This document shows positions 1 to 6,949 of a stretch of 11,237 bases of DNA, one piece after another. Position 1 is the first letter of the stretch. Each line of letters starts with the position of its first letter. The stretch is from Bacilli bacterium (GTDB lineage Bacteria > Bacillota_I > Bacilli_A > RF39 > UBA660), in NCBI GenBank assembly GCA_900769635.1, contig CAAGHJ010000020.1, positions 1-11,237 of the forward strand, given 5' to 3'. Below the pieces are notes generated by a model. It searched no databases. It was not told where the DNA came from and saw only the letters and a program-made list of their open reading frames with translations. The position numbers and the translations under genes were made by a program.

Positions 1-1401
1 TATACTTTTAAGATAGGTAATAGTAGTATTAAACAGATAACGGTGGATAGTGGGGAAACTAGGTACTATGATATAGTACTAGGTAACCCTAATAATGCTA
101 AGATAAGTTATAGTGTATATTATGAGATGGTAAGTCCTAGTACTAAACCTGATGGTTATAAGATAGAATATACTTTTAAAAGTACAGGAAATAGTACGGG
201 TATAGTAAGTAATAATGGTAATATTACTTTAAATATAGTAGTAACTAATACTAGTAGTAATACTGTTACTGTTAAAGTAGGAACAGTAGCAGGATATGTT
301 AAGGGAGGAGAGTTGCTACTCGGTAGTGGGCAAGAGGTTATACCTAGACAACCTGTTCTTGCTACAAATTTAATAAAAGCCTTAACAGATAACACAACTG
401 GTGATAATGGTAGTGGTGTATACAAAATAGAACATAAAAGTTTAGGAGATGTCGAGTTCGATGACGATGCCACTTTGAATTTCGCACCTGTTACAAATGA
501 GATAATGCTTTCAAGTATAGATTATAGGTATTACGGACCTAGTCCTAATAATTATATATGTTTAGATATGGAAGGCAGTAGTACTTGTCCGGATAAAAAT
601 TTATACAGAATAATTGGTAGTATGTATGATGAATTAGAGGGTGCAGATAGAATAAAAGTTGTCAAAGCTACAGTATTAACTGATAATAATAATGTTAGTG
701 GTTGGAGTTTTGATTATAAAAGTGATGGTACTTATTCAAATATGTGGGCTCAGGCTACAGATACTCGTGGAACATTGGATAGTAGTATTCAAAATAATTA
801 TAGTGATAGTTTAACAAGTGGTAGTACTTTAATGCAACTTTTAAATAGTGGGGCTTGGTGGAACAGCACAACAGGAATTTATTATAATTATTCTAGTGAT
901 GGTGTCGTTTCTACTAATGTAGATTTTAGAAATTTAGGACCTAATTCTAATGTAAAAAAATATATACAAAAGAGCAGATATTATATAAATAATTACGCAG
1001 ATGGTTATCAAGAAGAATTAAATCTTTATTATATAGAGAGAGCAAGAACAGATGATTATTCTTTATATTGGGAGGGATATGTAGGATTACCTTATATTAG
1101 TGATTATGGATATGCAGCGGGTATTAATTGTTTTGATACTCTTAGTAATAGTACTGTTAAAAATGTCGAAGAATGTAATGGTAGAACGTGGCTTAATTAT
1201 CCAAAAATAACTTATCCTCTTTTACTTTATTACGATTATGATACTAAATATCCTTGTATTTTATATTCTAATACATTAGCTTCGATACCATTTCTTGCAA
1301 ACAAAAATCAAAGAGCTGTGCCATCATTCTACCTCACTTCTAATACTCTAATAACTAATGGTGATGGTAGTATAGGTAATCCTTATCTTATAGGGTTATA
1401 A
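1..1401 (+). CDS. Secreted/surface protein, 5'-truncated by window edge
   Basis: The frame is open from base 1, so this is the C-terminal 466 residues of a longer protein; the GTG at 43 is internal, not a start. The first ~110 residues look like an Ig-like beta-sandwich: alternating hydrophobic/polar strands rich in Ser, Asn, Thr and Tyr, with ITVDSGETRYYDIVLGN near the start and a Gly-rich end. A second region follows, with two Cys flanking a CPDKNLYRIIGSM-like motif (about residues 184-207), many Trp/Tyr/Asn/Gly and further Cys pairs. The end is PSFYLTSNTLITNGDGSIGNPYL, resembling the C-termini of large surface proteins in gut Firmicutes. No transmembrane segment, LPXTG motif or charged tail is visible at the C-terminus, so any anchor or signal must lie upstream of the window. 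Extracellular location is inferred from composition; the function is unknown. AGT serine and AAT asparagine codons dominate. Confidence 0.7.
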   Translation, partial: YTFKIGNSSIKQITVDSGETRYYDIVLGNPNNAKISYSVYYEMVSPSTKPDGYKIEYTFKSTGNSTGIVSNNGNITLNIVVTNTSSNTVTVKVGTVAGYVKGGELLLGSGQEVIPRQPVLATNLIKALTDNTTGDNGSGVYKIEHKSLGDVEFDDDATLNFAPVTNEIMLSSIDYRYYGPSPNNYICLDMEGSSTCPDKNLYRIIGSMYDELEGADRIKVVKATVLTDNNNVSGWSFDYKSDGTYSNMWAQATDTRGTLDSSIQNNYSDSLTSGSTLMQLLNSGAWWNSTTGIYYNYSSDGVVSTNVDFRNLGPNSNVKKYIQKSRYYINNYADGYQEELNLYYIERARTDDYSLYWEGYVGLPYISDYGYAAGINCFDTLSNSTVKNVEECNGRTWLNYPKITYPLLLYYDYDTKYPCILYSNTLASIPFLANKNQRAVPSFYLTSNTLITNGDGSIGNPYLIGL

Positions 1402-1477
1402 CTACATATATATAATCTATATATATACCTCCCATAGGGCCTTTTAATAAAAAAATGTTAATAATTTAAAAAATGGG

Positions 1478-1485
1478 TGTATAAT
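1478..1485 (+). promoter_or_regulatory. Putative SigA promoter, -10 TATAAT
   Basis: TATAAT at 1480-1485 is directly preceded by TG. The region 17 bases upstream (around GTTAAT, 1457-1462) is a weak -35. Transcription would start near 1492, just before the AGGTGAT ribosome binding site of the next gene, giving a very short leader. Confidence 0.55.
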
Positions 1486-1502
1486 ACTACTAGGTGATGA
1501 TT

Positions 1503-2096
1503 ATGAGGTATTATAATATGGATCTTTTAAATGAGAGACAGCAGAATTATGTGATGGGGCAAGATATTTTTGATAATTATGCTAAGTTGTTTGAGATTAA
1601 TAATAACTACATATATTATATAGAAATGCTTGTTAATAAATGTGATAAAAAGGATATAGTTTTTAGAAGAATAAGTTTTGAAGAAAAGGGGGGAATTAAT
1701 AGTACAACTTGGTATGGGAAAGAGAGGGGTTTTGTAGATAACTATGCTCCTGGGGAGAGAAGTGCTTTTATAATTCTTACAGAAAGGGATATTTATGAGT
1801 TATTTAGTGGCCTTGAAGTACATAGTAATGATGAGTTTTTGGATAATGTTTTGAAGTTTAAAGAGGCTTTTGGTAATGATTTTATGATACTAAGGGGATA
1901 TAGGCTTGAAAATTATCATTATAGTCATTTATTTACTAGTGATGATTTTTTAAATAGTTATGAGTATGTAAAAGTATTTCTTGATATGGTAACTGATTAT
2001 AGAATGAGGGTTGGTAGGCAAGAGGTTACAAGAGAAGAGATTGATATGGTGTTTAATGATTATGTGTTTAGTAGTATAAAGCAAAGGAAAAAGTAA
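1503..2096 (+). CDS. Hypothetical protein, 197 aa
   Basis: I do not recognise the family. The protein is acidic, has no signal peptide or transmembrane segment, and is probably cytoplasmic. It is rich in Tyr, Asn, Asp and Phe, with predicted helices at both ends and a central, more beta-like part containing YAPGERSAFIILTERD. It ends in the basic tail SSIKQRKK. The frame stays open up to a GTG at 1494, but that codon lies only 9 bases past the -10 box. ATG 1503 follows AGGTGAT at a good distance and is preferred; ATG 1518, preceded by GAGG, is a fair alternative. The final Lys codons form one arm of a putative terminator hairpin. The gene sits between the surface protein and a transporter and appears to be its own transcription unit. 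Confidence 0.75.
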   Translation: MRYYNMDLLNERQQNYVMGQDIFDNYAKLFEINNNYIYYIEMLVNKCDKKDIVFRRISFEEKGGINSTTWYGKERGFVDNYAPGERSAFIILTERDIYELFSGLEVHSNDEFLDNVLKFKEAFGNDFMILRGYRLENYHYSHLFTSDDFLNSYEYVKVFLDMVTDYRMRVGRQEVTREEIDMVFNDYVFSSIKQRKK

Positions 2097-2116
2097 GATT
2101 ACTTTTTTCTTTTTTG
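2086..2116 (+). terminator. Putative intrinsic terminator overlapping the stop codon
   Basis: The arm GGAAAAAGTAA (2086-2096, including the TAA stop) pairs with TTACTTTTTTC (2099-2109), leaving a 2-base gap that would breathe to a larger loop. A T-rich tract runs on to 2115. The stem is mostly A-T, so strength is uncertain. Confidence 0.5.
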
Positions 2117-2140
2117 GACATAATATTTGTGGTGATTATG

Positions 2141-3223
2141 ATGGATTCTTATAAGAAATATAATTTGTTTATATTTATTTCTAGTTTTGCTCGTAATTTG
2201 GGGGAGATTTTTTCAGGGGTTCTTCTTTATAAAATGGGGTATAGTATTAGGGATATTATGCTTTTCTTTGGGGTGGTTTATTTTTTTAGTATATTTATTA
2301 ATATTATTGTTATAAAACTTGATAGGGTTATTTCTAGTAGGATAATTCTTGTTTTTTCTAGTTTGATGTTTTCTATTAGTTATTATTTTTTTAGTAAGAT
2401 GGGGGGGAGTTTAGGGAATTTGTTTGTATTTGCGTTTCTTTATAGTTTGGCTAGTTTTAGTTATCATCCTATTAGGCATATTTTTGGTATAAGGGCTAGT
2501 AAGGGAGATAGTGTGAAGATAGGGAATATTGTTATTTTTACTTATATGGGAAGTATGTTAGCAGGGTTATGTGGGGGCTTTGTTTTTAGTAGATTTGGCC
2601 TTTTTTGGGGGGCTTTATTTATATTTATTATTTCTTTTATGGGGATATTTTGTTTGGGGGGAACCTCAAAAAGTAAGGGTAAGAGTAGTAGGTATAAAGG
2701 AGTAAGGAATATTGGTATTAGGAGAATTTTGTTTTTTATATTGGAACAGTATAAGGTGGCATTTTTATTGATGGTGCCGTTATTTATTTATCTTAATGTG
2801 GATAGTAGTTTTATGTATATTGGGTATGTTAATGTGTTTATGGTTATTAGTGCTACTATTTTTATTTATTTTTTTGTAAAGAGGGATGTTATGGGGTTAT
2901 TTCCTTATTTTAATGTTTTATTGGTGCTTATTTTGTTTTTGAAACTTAATATTTCTAGTAAGGGTATGGTTTTGGTTATTAGTTTTTTGGAGGGATTTTT
3001 TCTTAAAATGTATGAGGTTTGTAGTACAAAGAATATGTATATTTTGGGCAGTAATGATGTTTATAGTTATCTTATGGTGGTAGAAACGATTTTTTCTATT
3101 AGTAGAACGTTTATTTTTCTTGGGGGCTTTATTATGGGTATTTCTTTGAAGTGTTTTCTCTATATTTGTCTTATTAATATTTTTATATCGGGTTTTTTGT
3201 TAAAGAAAAAATCTCTTTTTTAG
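2141..3223 (+). CDS. MFS-like multi-spanning membrane transporter
   Basis: This is a 360-aa integral membrane protein with about 10-12 hydrophobic segments, extremely rich in Phe, Ile, Gly and Val. A basic loop at about residues 173-195 (GGTSKSKGKSSRYKG) splits it into two halves, as in Major Facilitator Superfamily proteins. Short basic turns such as KLDRVISSR (59-67) and a YHPIRHIFGIR stretch (108-118) lie between helices of the first half, and GGFVFSRFG (145-153) resembles an MFS loop motif. It is somewhat shorter than a typical MFS member (about 400 aa). The substrate cannot be told. The start at ATG 2141 is chosen because GGTGAT (2131-2136) sits four bases upstream; the frame is open to a TTG at 2114, inside the preceding terminator tract. 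It ends overlapping rnhC by 4 bases, tail to tail. A CATAAT at 2119-2124 might be a -10. Confidence 0.65.
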   Translation: MDSYKKYNLFIFISSFARNLGEIFSGVLLYKMGYSIRDIMLFFGVVYFFSIFINIIVIKLDRVISSRIILVFSSLMFSISYYFFSKMGGSLGNLFVFAFLYSLASFSYHPIRHIFGIRASKGDSVKIGNIVIFTYMGSMLAGLCGGFVFSRFGLFWGALFIFIISFMGIFCLGGTSKSKGKSSRYKGVRNIGIRRILFFILEQYKVAFLLMVPLFIYLNVDSSFMYIGYVNVFMVISATIFIYFFVKRDVMGLFPYFNVLLVLILFLKLNISSKGMVLVISFLEGFFLKMYEVCSTKNMYILGSNDVYSYLMVVETIFSISRTFIFLGGFIMGISLKCFLYICLINIFISGFLLKKKSLF

Positions 3224-3233
3224 AATAAAGAGA
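3201..3233 (-). terminator. Putative terminator for rnhC at the convergent junction
   Basis: TCTCTTT (3212-3218) and AAAGAGA (3227-3233) form a perfect 7-bp stem around the overlapping stop codons of the two convergent genes. Read on the minus strand, the stem is followed by TTTTTTCTTT. On the plus strand the following bases are less T-rich, so it should work better for rnhC. Confidence 0.5.
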
Positions 3234-4176
3234 GTGTTTCTTTGTCAGATGTTCCTAATATTTTGGAAGTGTTTTTGAAGTTTAGTTTGGCTATTTCTTT
3301 TAGTTTATCTTTTCCGTACTTAGCAACAATTTTTTTTCCAAACTCGTCAACATTGGTACCGGCTCCCTTAGGGACTGTTTCACCAAGATGTTCTGATAGT
3401 TTATCTATTTCTTTTAGGAATATATATCTACTTATCATTGAGGCACAGGCAACAGAGAGGCATTTATCTTCAGCTTTAGTCATAAAGGTTATATTTTGGG
3501 GTTTAAAAATGCTATCTTTGATGTGATTGTAGAAACTTCTGGGTGGTTCGAACTGGTCAATTACGATATAATCGTAGTTATATTTGTTTTCTTTTAGGAA
3601 TTCGCATATTACTTTATTGTGTAAAATGGCTTTTATTTTATTCATATTCATATTATCGTTATGGAACTGGTTATAGTTTTTGTTGTTTAATATGAAACTG
3701 TGATAGGGAATTTTTTTGACTATTTGGGGAACGATATTTAGAATGTCGTTATCGGTTAGTTTTTTGGAGTCTTTGACGTTTAGTTCTTTTAAGAAGTTTT
3801 CGTTTTCTTTGGATACGTAGGCAGCTGTTACGATGATTGGTCCAAAGTAGTCTCCTGTTCCTACTTCATCGGATCCTATGGTATTTATACCGCTTGGTAG
3901 GGTAGTGGTGGTTTCTTTTTCTTTCTTTTGTTCGGGGTCTTTACCGCTGTTTATTTTTTCCGTGGCTATCCAATATTCACTGGCAATATCGGCATCTTTT
4001 CCTTGAAACACTATTTTGCCACTTTCGTAAATGGTTACAATACTATCTCCATCAACGGCTTGCAATATGGCATAGGGTGGTGTTTTTTCTCTTTTTAGGG
4101 GTTCGAAATATTCTATCATTTCATTCATTGTTTTTTTACTTATTTTAAATACTTTTGTTATTTGTTTTTCTTTCAT
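3220..4176 (-). CDS. rnhC: Ribonuclease HIII
   Basis: RNase HIII cuts the RNA strand of RNA/DNA hybrids in the cytoplasm. It is typical of Firmicutes, where it handles R-loops and RNA primers. The 318-aa length is normal. Residues 1-75 match the N-terminal TBP-like substrate-binding domain of this family (KTPPYAILQAVDGD). The catalytic domain starts with GSDEVGTGDYFGP (101-113), giving D103 and E104. D207 in YIVIDQF and D237 in KAEDKC fit the third and fourth metal-binding acids by spacing. DSKKL (136-140), the SVACASMISR helix (241-250) and PKGAG (269-273) are also family signatures. Between the domains is a charged linker, about residues 75-95. The start is supported by AGAGGG seven bases upstream. 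The gene is divergent from the 4294 gene and convergent with the transporter, so it is monocistronic. Confidence 0.95.
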   Translation of the reverse strand: MKEKQITKVFKISKKTMNEMIEYFEPLKREKTPPYAILQAVDGDSIVTIYESGKIVFQGKDADIASEYWIATEKINSGKDPEQKKEKETTTTLPSGINTIGSDEVGTGDYFGPIIVTAAYVSKENENFLKELNVKDSKKLTDNDILNIVPQIVKKIPYHSFILNNKNYNQFHNDNMNMNKIKAILHNKVICEFLKENKYNYDYIVIDQFEPPRSFYNHIKDSIFKPQNITFMTKAEDKCLSVACASMISRYIFLKEIDKLSEHLGETVPKGAGTNVDEFGKKIVAKYGKDKLKEIAKLNFKNTSKILGTSDKETLSLF

Positions 4177-4200
4177 TTTAATCCCTCTTTCTTATGTTAT

Positions 4201-4209
4201 ATTTTATCA
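4201..4209 (-). promoter_or_regulatory. Extended -10 promoter of rnhC
   Basis: Read on the minus strand this is TGATAAAAT, preceded by CTA, about 24 bases upstream of the rnhC start. No good -35 is present at 16-18 bases; the upstream stretch is A-rich, which could act as an UP-like element. Confidence 0.5.
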
Positions 4210-4236
4210 TAGTTTTTGTTTTTTTTCTATATTTTA

Positions 4237-4265
4237 TTGACAAAATAACAAGTGTTTGCTAAAAT
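4237..4265 (+). promoter_or_regulatory. Near-consensus SigA promoter
   Basis: TTGACA (4237-4242), a 17-base spacer and TAAAAT (4260-4265), with TGC just upstream of the -10 forming an extended -10. This is the strongest promoter match in the window. It shows that translation cannot begin at the in-frame codon at 4252, which lies inside the spacer. Confidence 0.8.
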
Positions 4266-4293
4266 ATTGGTTGTTACTTTTAGGGGGATTGTT

Positions 4294-5490
4294 ATGAGTA
4301 TTAAAGAGGATATGTATAATAGGAAAATGATAATTGATCTTTTAAGGGATAGGGAAGATTTGATAGTTAGTTCTATTTTTAATCATACGTATGAAGATGT
4401 TAAATTTGTATATGAAAGAAAAGAGTGGAATGATCCTAGGTTTAGGGATTTGCTTATGCCTTATATTTGGAGGAGGTCTCCTAAGGAAGTTGTGGATATT
4501 TTAACTCTTCCGGAATGGGATAATCCTAAGTATAGTAAGTTACTTGTTCATAATATATGGCTTTATCCTAGTGATGTTATAATAGAGAAAATAAGGCTTT
4601 CTTATTTTGAGGGAGATAAGTATAATAGACTTCTTACTTCGGCTCTTATTAATGCTACTATTAAAAATATTGTTGGTACTATTTTATTATTTGAGGAGTA
4701 TCATATTAGTAATTTTATTACTCCTACTTGTTTAAAGAAGTCGGCAGAGGTTAATAGGCTTTTGATTGAGTTTTTGCTTTCAGAAGGGGAGGATCTTGTT
4801 GTACTTGTTTCTTCTTCGGGAAAGATGAGGATTAATCCTGTTATTACTTATAAGGAGAATTTGTTTTATAGGGAATATGGGATGTTTTTTAGTGAACTTA
4901 GGGAGTATATGAGGGATATTAATGTTAATGATTATAGTATTGTTAATTATGATGAGGAGTATTCTTTGACTTCTATGGATAGGGGGGAAATGGAGAGGGT
5001 TATTGTTATGTATGGTGATCTTTTTCCTAATGTTGATATGAAGAGGCTTATGGATGTTTATGATTATGAGTATATTTTGAGGGTGTTTTCTTCTTCGGTA
5101 TGGAATAGTGGTAATAGGTTTATTCTTACTAATAATTGTTTTAATTATGGTATTGTTAATATTGAAGAGAATATTAGGCTTTTTGAGGAGTATAATCTTG
5201 TTAATTATTTGTTGCCGAGTTGTTTTAAGAAACATAGTTTTGTTAATAGGCTTTTGATTGAGTTTATTTTATCGATGAATATGAGTTTGATTTCTTGCCC
5301 TACGGGAGGTGGTAAGAGGCATCTTAATTCGATTATTACGGCTTCGGAAAGGGATTTTTATAATAGATTTGGTATGGATTATAGGGAACTTATGCTTTAT
5401 ATGGGAGAAGTGTTAAGGGATGAATTTGTGAAAAGGGAGAATATTTTTTTGTCTAGGGGTAATATTATGGTTAAGAAAATGGCTAGATAG
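4294..5490 (+). CDS. Repeat-containing protein of unknown function, internally duplicated
   Basis: A 398-aa, mostly helical, probably cytoplasmic protein with no signal peptide. Two repeat types are visible. Near the N-terminus, units of about 30 aa share EWNDPRFRDLLMPYIW (44-59), EWDNPKYSKLLVHNIW (74-89) and a weaker SYFEGDKYNRLLTSAL (103-118). Larger units follow at about 104-206 and 267-370. Both contain LFEEY, a PTCLKK/PSCFKK motif, VNRLLIEF, then NPVIT/NSIIT and a YxREYGM/YNRFGM-type end before a Leu-rich helix. Such repeat combinations recur in uncharacterised proteins of gut Firmicutes; I know of no assigned function. ATG 4294 follows AGGGGGAT (4282-4289) and lies downstream of the promoter. 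It is transcribed away from rnhC. The GGGK at 338-341 is not a nucleotide-binding loop: it falls in a repeat position that is SSGK in the first copy. Confidence 0.75.
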   Translation: MSIKEDMYNRKMIIDLLRDREDLIVSSIFNHTYEDVKFVYERKEWNDPRFRDLLMPYIWRRSPKEVVDILTLPEWDNPKYSKLLVHNIWLYPSDVIIEKIRLSYFEGDKYNRLLTSALINATIKNIVGTILLFEEYHISNFITPTCLKKSAEVNRLLIEFLLSEGEDLVVLVSSSGKMRINPVITYKENLFYREYGMFFSELREYMRDINVNDYSIVNYDEEYSLTSMDRGEMERVIVMYGDLFPNVDMKRLMDVYDYEYILRVFSSSVWNSGNRFILTNNCFNYGIVNIEENIRLFEEYNLVNYLLPSCFKKHSFVNRLLIEFILSMNMSLISCPTGGGKRHLNSIITASERDFYNRFGMDYRELMLYMGEVLRDEFVKRENIFLSRGNIMVKKMAR

Positions 5491-5501
5491 TTAAAAAGAC
5501 T

Positions 5502-5529
5502 TTGAAATTTCTTAAAATTGTGGTACAAT
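5502..5529 (+). promoter_or_regulatory. Promoter of the cvpA-thioredoxin operon
   Basis: TTGAAA (5502-5507), a 16-base spacer and TACAAT (5524-5529), with TGG before the -10 as an extended element. A start near 5536 leaves a short leader containing TTGGAGGAG before ATG 5554. It also rules out starting at the in-frame TTG 5518. Confidence 0.7.
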
Positions 5530-5553
5530 TGTATTGGAGAATTGGAGGAGATT

Positions 5554-6258
5554 ATGGGAATAATTGATATTATTATTATTTTACTTATTTTGTTTGGGGG
5601 GCTTATTGGATTTAAAGAGGGGGTTATTAAGAAAACGACTAGTTTTTTGGGGTTATTTGTAGTGGTGATTATTTCTTTTATTTTAAAGAATTATTTGTCA
5701 TCGTTTTTCTATGAATACTTGCCATTTTTTAATTTTGGTGGTGTTATAAAAGGCGTTGGTGTTATTAATATTTTGATTTATGAAGTGGTTGCTTTCTTTG
5801 TTATATTTGGGGCTTTGATGTGTATTCTTAGAATGCTTTTGGTTGTGACGGGGCTTGTTGAGAAGATATTGCAGGCTACTATATTTCTTAGTATTCCTTC
5901 AAAAATACTTGGTATTTTTGTGGGAGCATTAGAGGCTTATGTATATGTGTTTTTGGGGTTATTTATTTTGAGTATGCCGATGTTTAATGTGGTTAATTTG
6001 AATAATTCTAATTTGGCTAATATTATTCTTAAGGATACGCCGATTATTTCTAATTTTACAGAAGATACGGCTGATACTTATATGAAGGTTTATAATTTAC
6101 TTCATAATGATAGTAATAAGAGTAATAAAGAACTTAATGAAGAGATTCTTACTCTTTTGATTGATAAGGGTGTTGTTACGAAAGAGAGTGCTGATCATTT
6201 GATTAGAAGTGGTAAGATTGCGGTTAATGATGATAATTTTATAGAGAATTTGTCGTAG
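5554..6258 (+). CDS. CvpA family membrane protein
   Basis: A 234-aa protein. IDIIIILLILFGGLIGFKEG (4-23) is the classic N-terminal helix and GFxxG motif of the CvpA (colicin V production) family. Further hydrophobic segments lie at about 28-46, 68-98 and 115-140, giving the usual four helices. The family is widespread, sits in the cytoplasmic membrane and has an unclear molecular role; in proteobacteria it was named for an effect on colicin V export. A polar, Asn/Asp-rich helical tail (about 145-234) extends beyond the common core and could fold as a separate domain. ATG 5554 is chosen over upstream in-frame codons because of GGAGGAG at 5544-5550 and because the promoter overlaps the upstream codons. 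It forms an operon with the thioredoxin 16 bases downstream. Confidence 0.8.
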   Translation: MGIIDIIIILLILFGGLIGFKEGVIKKTTSFLGLFVVVIISFILKNYLSSFFYEYLPFFNFGGVIKGVGVINILIYEVVAFFVIFGALMCILRMLLVVTGLVEKILQATIFLSIPSKILGIFVGALEAYVYVFLGLFILSMPMFNVVNLNNSNLANIILKDTPIISNFTEDTADTYMKVYNLLHNDSNKSNKELNEEILTLLIDKGVVTKESADHLIRSGKIAVNDDNFIENLS

Positions 6259-6274
6259 GAAAGGAGGTATAATT

Positions 6275-6574
6275 ATGATTAAATATTTGGAAAAGGAAAA
6301 CTTTGATGATGAAATTGCTAAGGGTAGAATTTTAGTTGATTTTTATGCTACTTGGTGTGGTCCTTGTAAGATGCTTAGTGGTGTTCTTGAGAATGTGGAA
6401 GATAGTATTGGGATGCCTATTTTGAAGATTGATGTTGATAAGCACGAGGAACTTGCAAGGAGATTTAGGGTTATGAGTATTCCAACTGTGATTTTGTTTG
6501 AAGATGGTAAAGAAGTTAAGAAAAAGATTGGTTTTATGAATGAAAAAAAAGTAAGTGAATTCATTAGTGAATAG
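6275..6574 (+). CDS. trxA: Thioredoxin
   Basis: A small cytoplasmic dithiol-disulfide oxidoreductase of 99 aa, close to the usual ~105. The active site is WCGPC (27-31), with redox cysteines C28 and C31 in FYATWCGPCKM. D22 corresponds to the buried Asp, and P70 in SIPTV is the cis-proline. FEDGKEV (75-81) and a final amphipathic helix complete the fold. The ribosome binding site AAAGGAGG (6260-6267) is strong, which suggests higher translation than the upstream cvpA gene. It is the second gene of a two-gene operon, and its stop codon lies within a terminator hairpin. Other thioredoxin genes may exist in the genome, so the symbol denotes the family rather than the principal copy. Confidence 0.93.
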   Translation: MIKYLEKENFDDEIAKGRILVDFYATWCGPCKMLSGVLENVEDSIGMPILKIDVDKHEELARRFRVMSIPTVILFEDGKEVKKKIGFMNEKKVSEFISE

Positions 6575-6585
6575 CTTACTTTTTT
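6545..6585. terminator. Bidirectional terminator shared by convergent genes
   Basis: AAAAAAGTAAG (6545-6555) pairs perfectly with CTTACTTTTTT (6575-6585). Inside, ATTCA (6559-6563) pairs with TGAAT (6568-6572) around a TTAG loop. The plus strand continues with a T-rich tract, and the minus strand continues with T residues opposite 6543-6544. The structure holds the stop codons of both the thioredoxin gene (6572-6574) and the opposing gene (6576-6578). Confidence 0.75.
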
Positions 6586-6851
6586 AATACTTTCTTTTTT
6601 ACTTTATTTCTTTCTTTATTTTCCTTGATACGGGCTTTATTTTGGGCTCTATTTCTTGATATTAATTCTTCAAGAGTTATTGTTTGGGGTTCTCTTTCGA
6701 ATCTTTTATAGTGGTGATAGGGTCTTGTACTTATTACTTTGCCACTTTTTTTGGCTTTTTGGTGTTTTATTTTTTCTTTTACGGCTACAAAACTTACGAT
6801 TACGAAGGAAATGGGGAAAGCAAGACTTATAAATGTTAAAAATTCTTTCAT
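6576..6851 (-). CDS. Small basic single-TM protein
   Basis: A 91-aa protein. Residues 4-24 (FLTFISLAFPISFVIVSFVA) form one hydrophobic helix with few charges in front of it. The rest is strongly basic and probably helical: KEKIKHQKAKKSGK, then RPYHHYKRFERE (43-54), then a Lys/Arg/Asn-rich helix ending in KVKKKVLKK. By the positive-inside rule the tail is cytoplasmic, where it could touch nucleic acid or the membrane surface; this is inference. I do not recognise a family. The start is supported by GAGGTGATT just upstream and a promoter at 6874-6903. Its last Lys codons make the T-tract partner of the shared terminator. Confidence 0.7.
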   Translation of the reverse strand: MKEFLTFISLAFPISFVIVSFVAVKEKIKHQKAKKSGKVISTRPYHHYKRFEREPQTITLEELISRNRAQNKARIKENKERNKVKKKVLKK

Positions 6852-6873
6852 ATAATCACCTCATCTTCTATTT

Positions 6874-6903
6874 ATTTTATCATAGAAAGGGGGAGTTTGT
6901 AAA
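6874..6903 (-). promoter_or_regulatory. Promoter of the small TM protein gene
   Basis: On the minus strand: TTTACA (-35), an 18-base spacer containing CCCCC, then CTATGA and TAAAAT (-10). It closely resembles the promoter of the next minus-strand gene at 7625-7654. Confidence 0.6.
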
Positions 6904-6949
6904 GGTATTTTGGGTAATTTAAAAATGTTTTTTGGGGAAATTATATTTT

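Noticed and set aside
156..473. Minus-strand open frame of 105 codons
   Set aside because: Antisense to the surface protein; Leu/Pro/Val-rich low-complexity product mirroring repeated ACT/AGT codons, no ribosome binding site.
1405..1428. TATATATA-ATC-TATATATA as a terminator of the surface protein gene
   Set aside because: The stem is A-T only and no T-tract follows; it may be simple AT repeat.
3242..3526. Plus-strand open frame opposite the rnhC 3' half
   Set aside because: rnhC has conserved catalytic motifs on the other strand; this frame shows no motif or start signal.
4177..4293. Riboswitch or small RNA in the divergent gap
   Set aside because: The region is A/T-rich, filled by two promoters and short leaders, with no stable hairpin or known aptamer motif.
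4780..5235. Minus-strand open frame of 151 codons
   Set aside because: Lies wholly inside the repeat protein; Ile/Asn/Lys-rich product explained by the strand bias, with no promoter or ribosome binding site.
5304..5318. GGGK as a nucleotide-binding P-loop in the 4294 gene
   Set aside because: No hydrophobic strand-P-loop-helix context, and the equivalent position in the first repeat is SSGK within a turn.
6343..6564. Minus-strand open frame opposite thioredoxin
   Set aside because: Antisense to a clear thioredoxin with its active-site codons.
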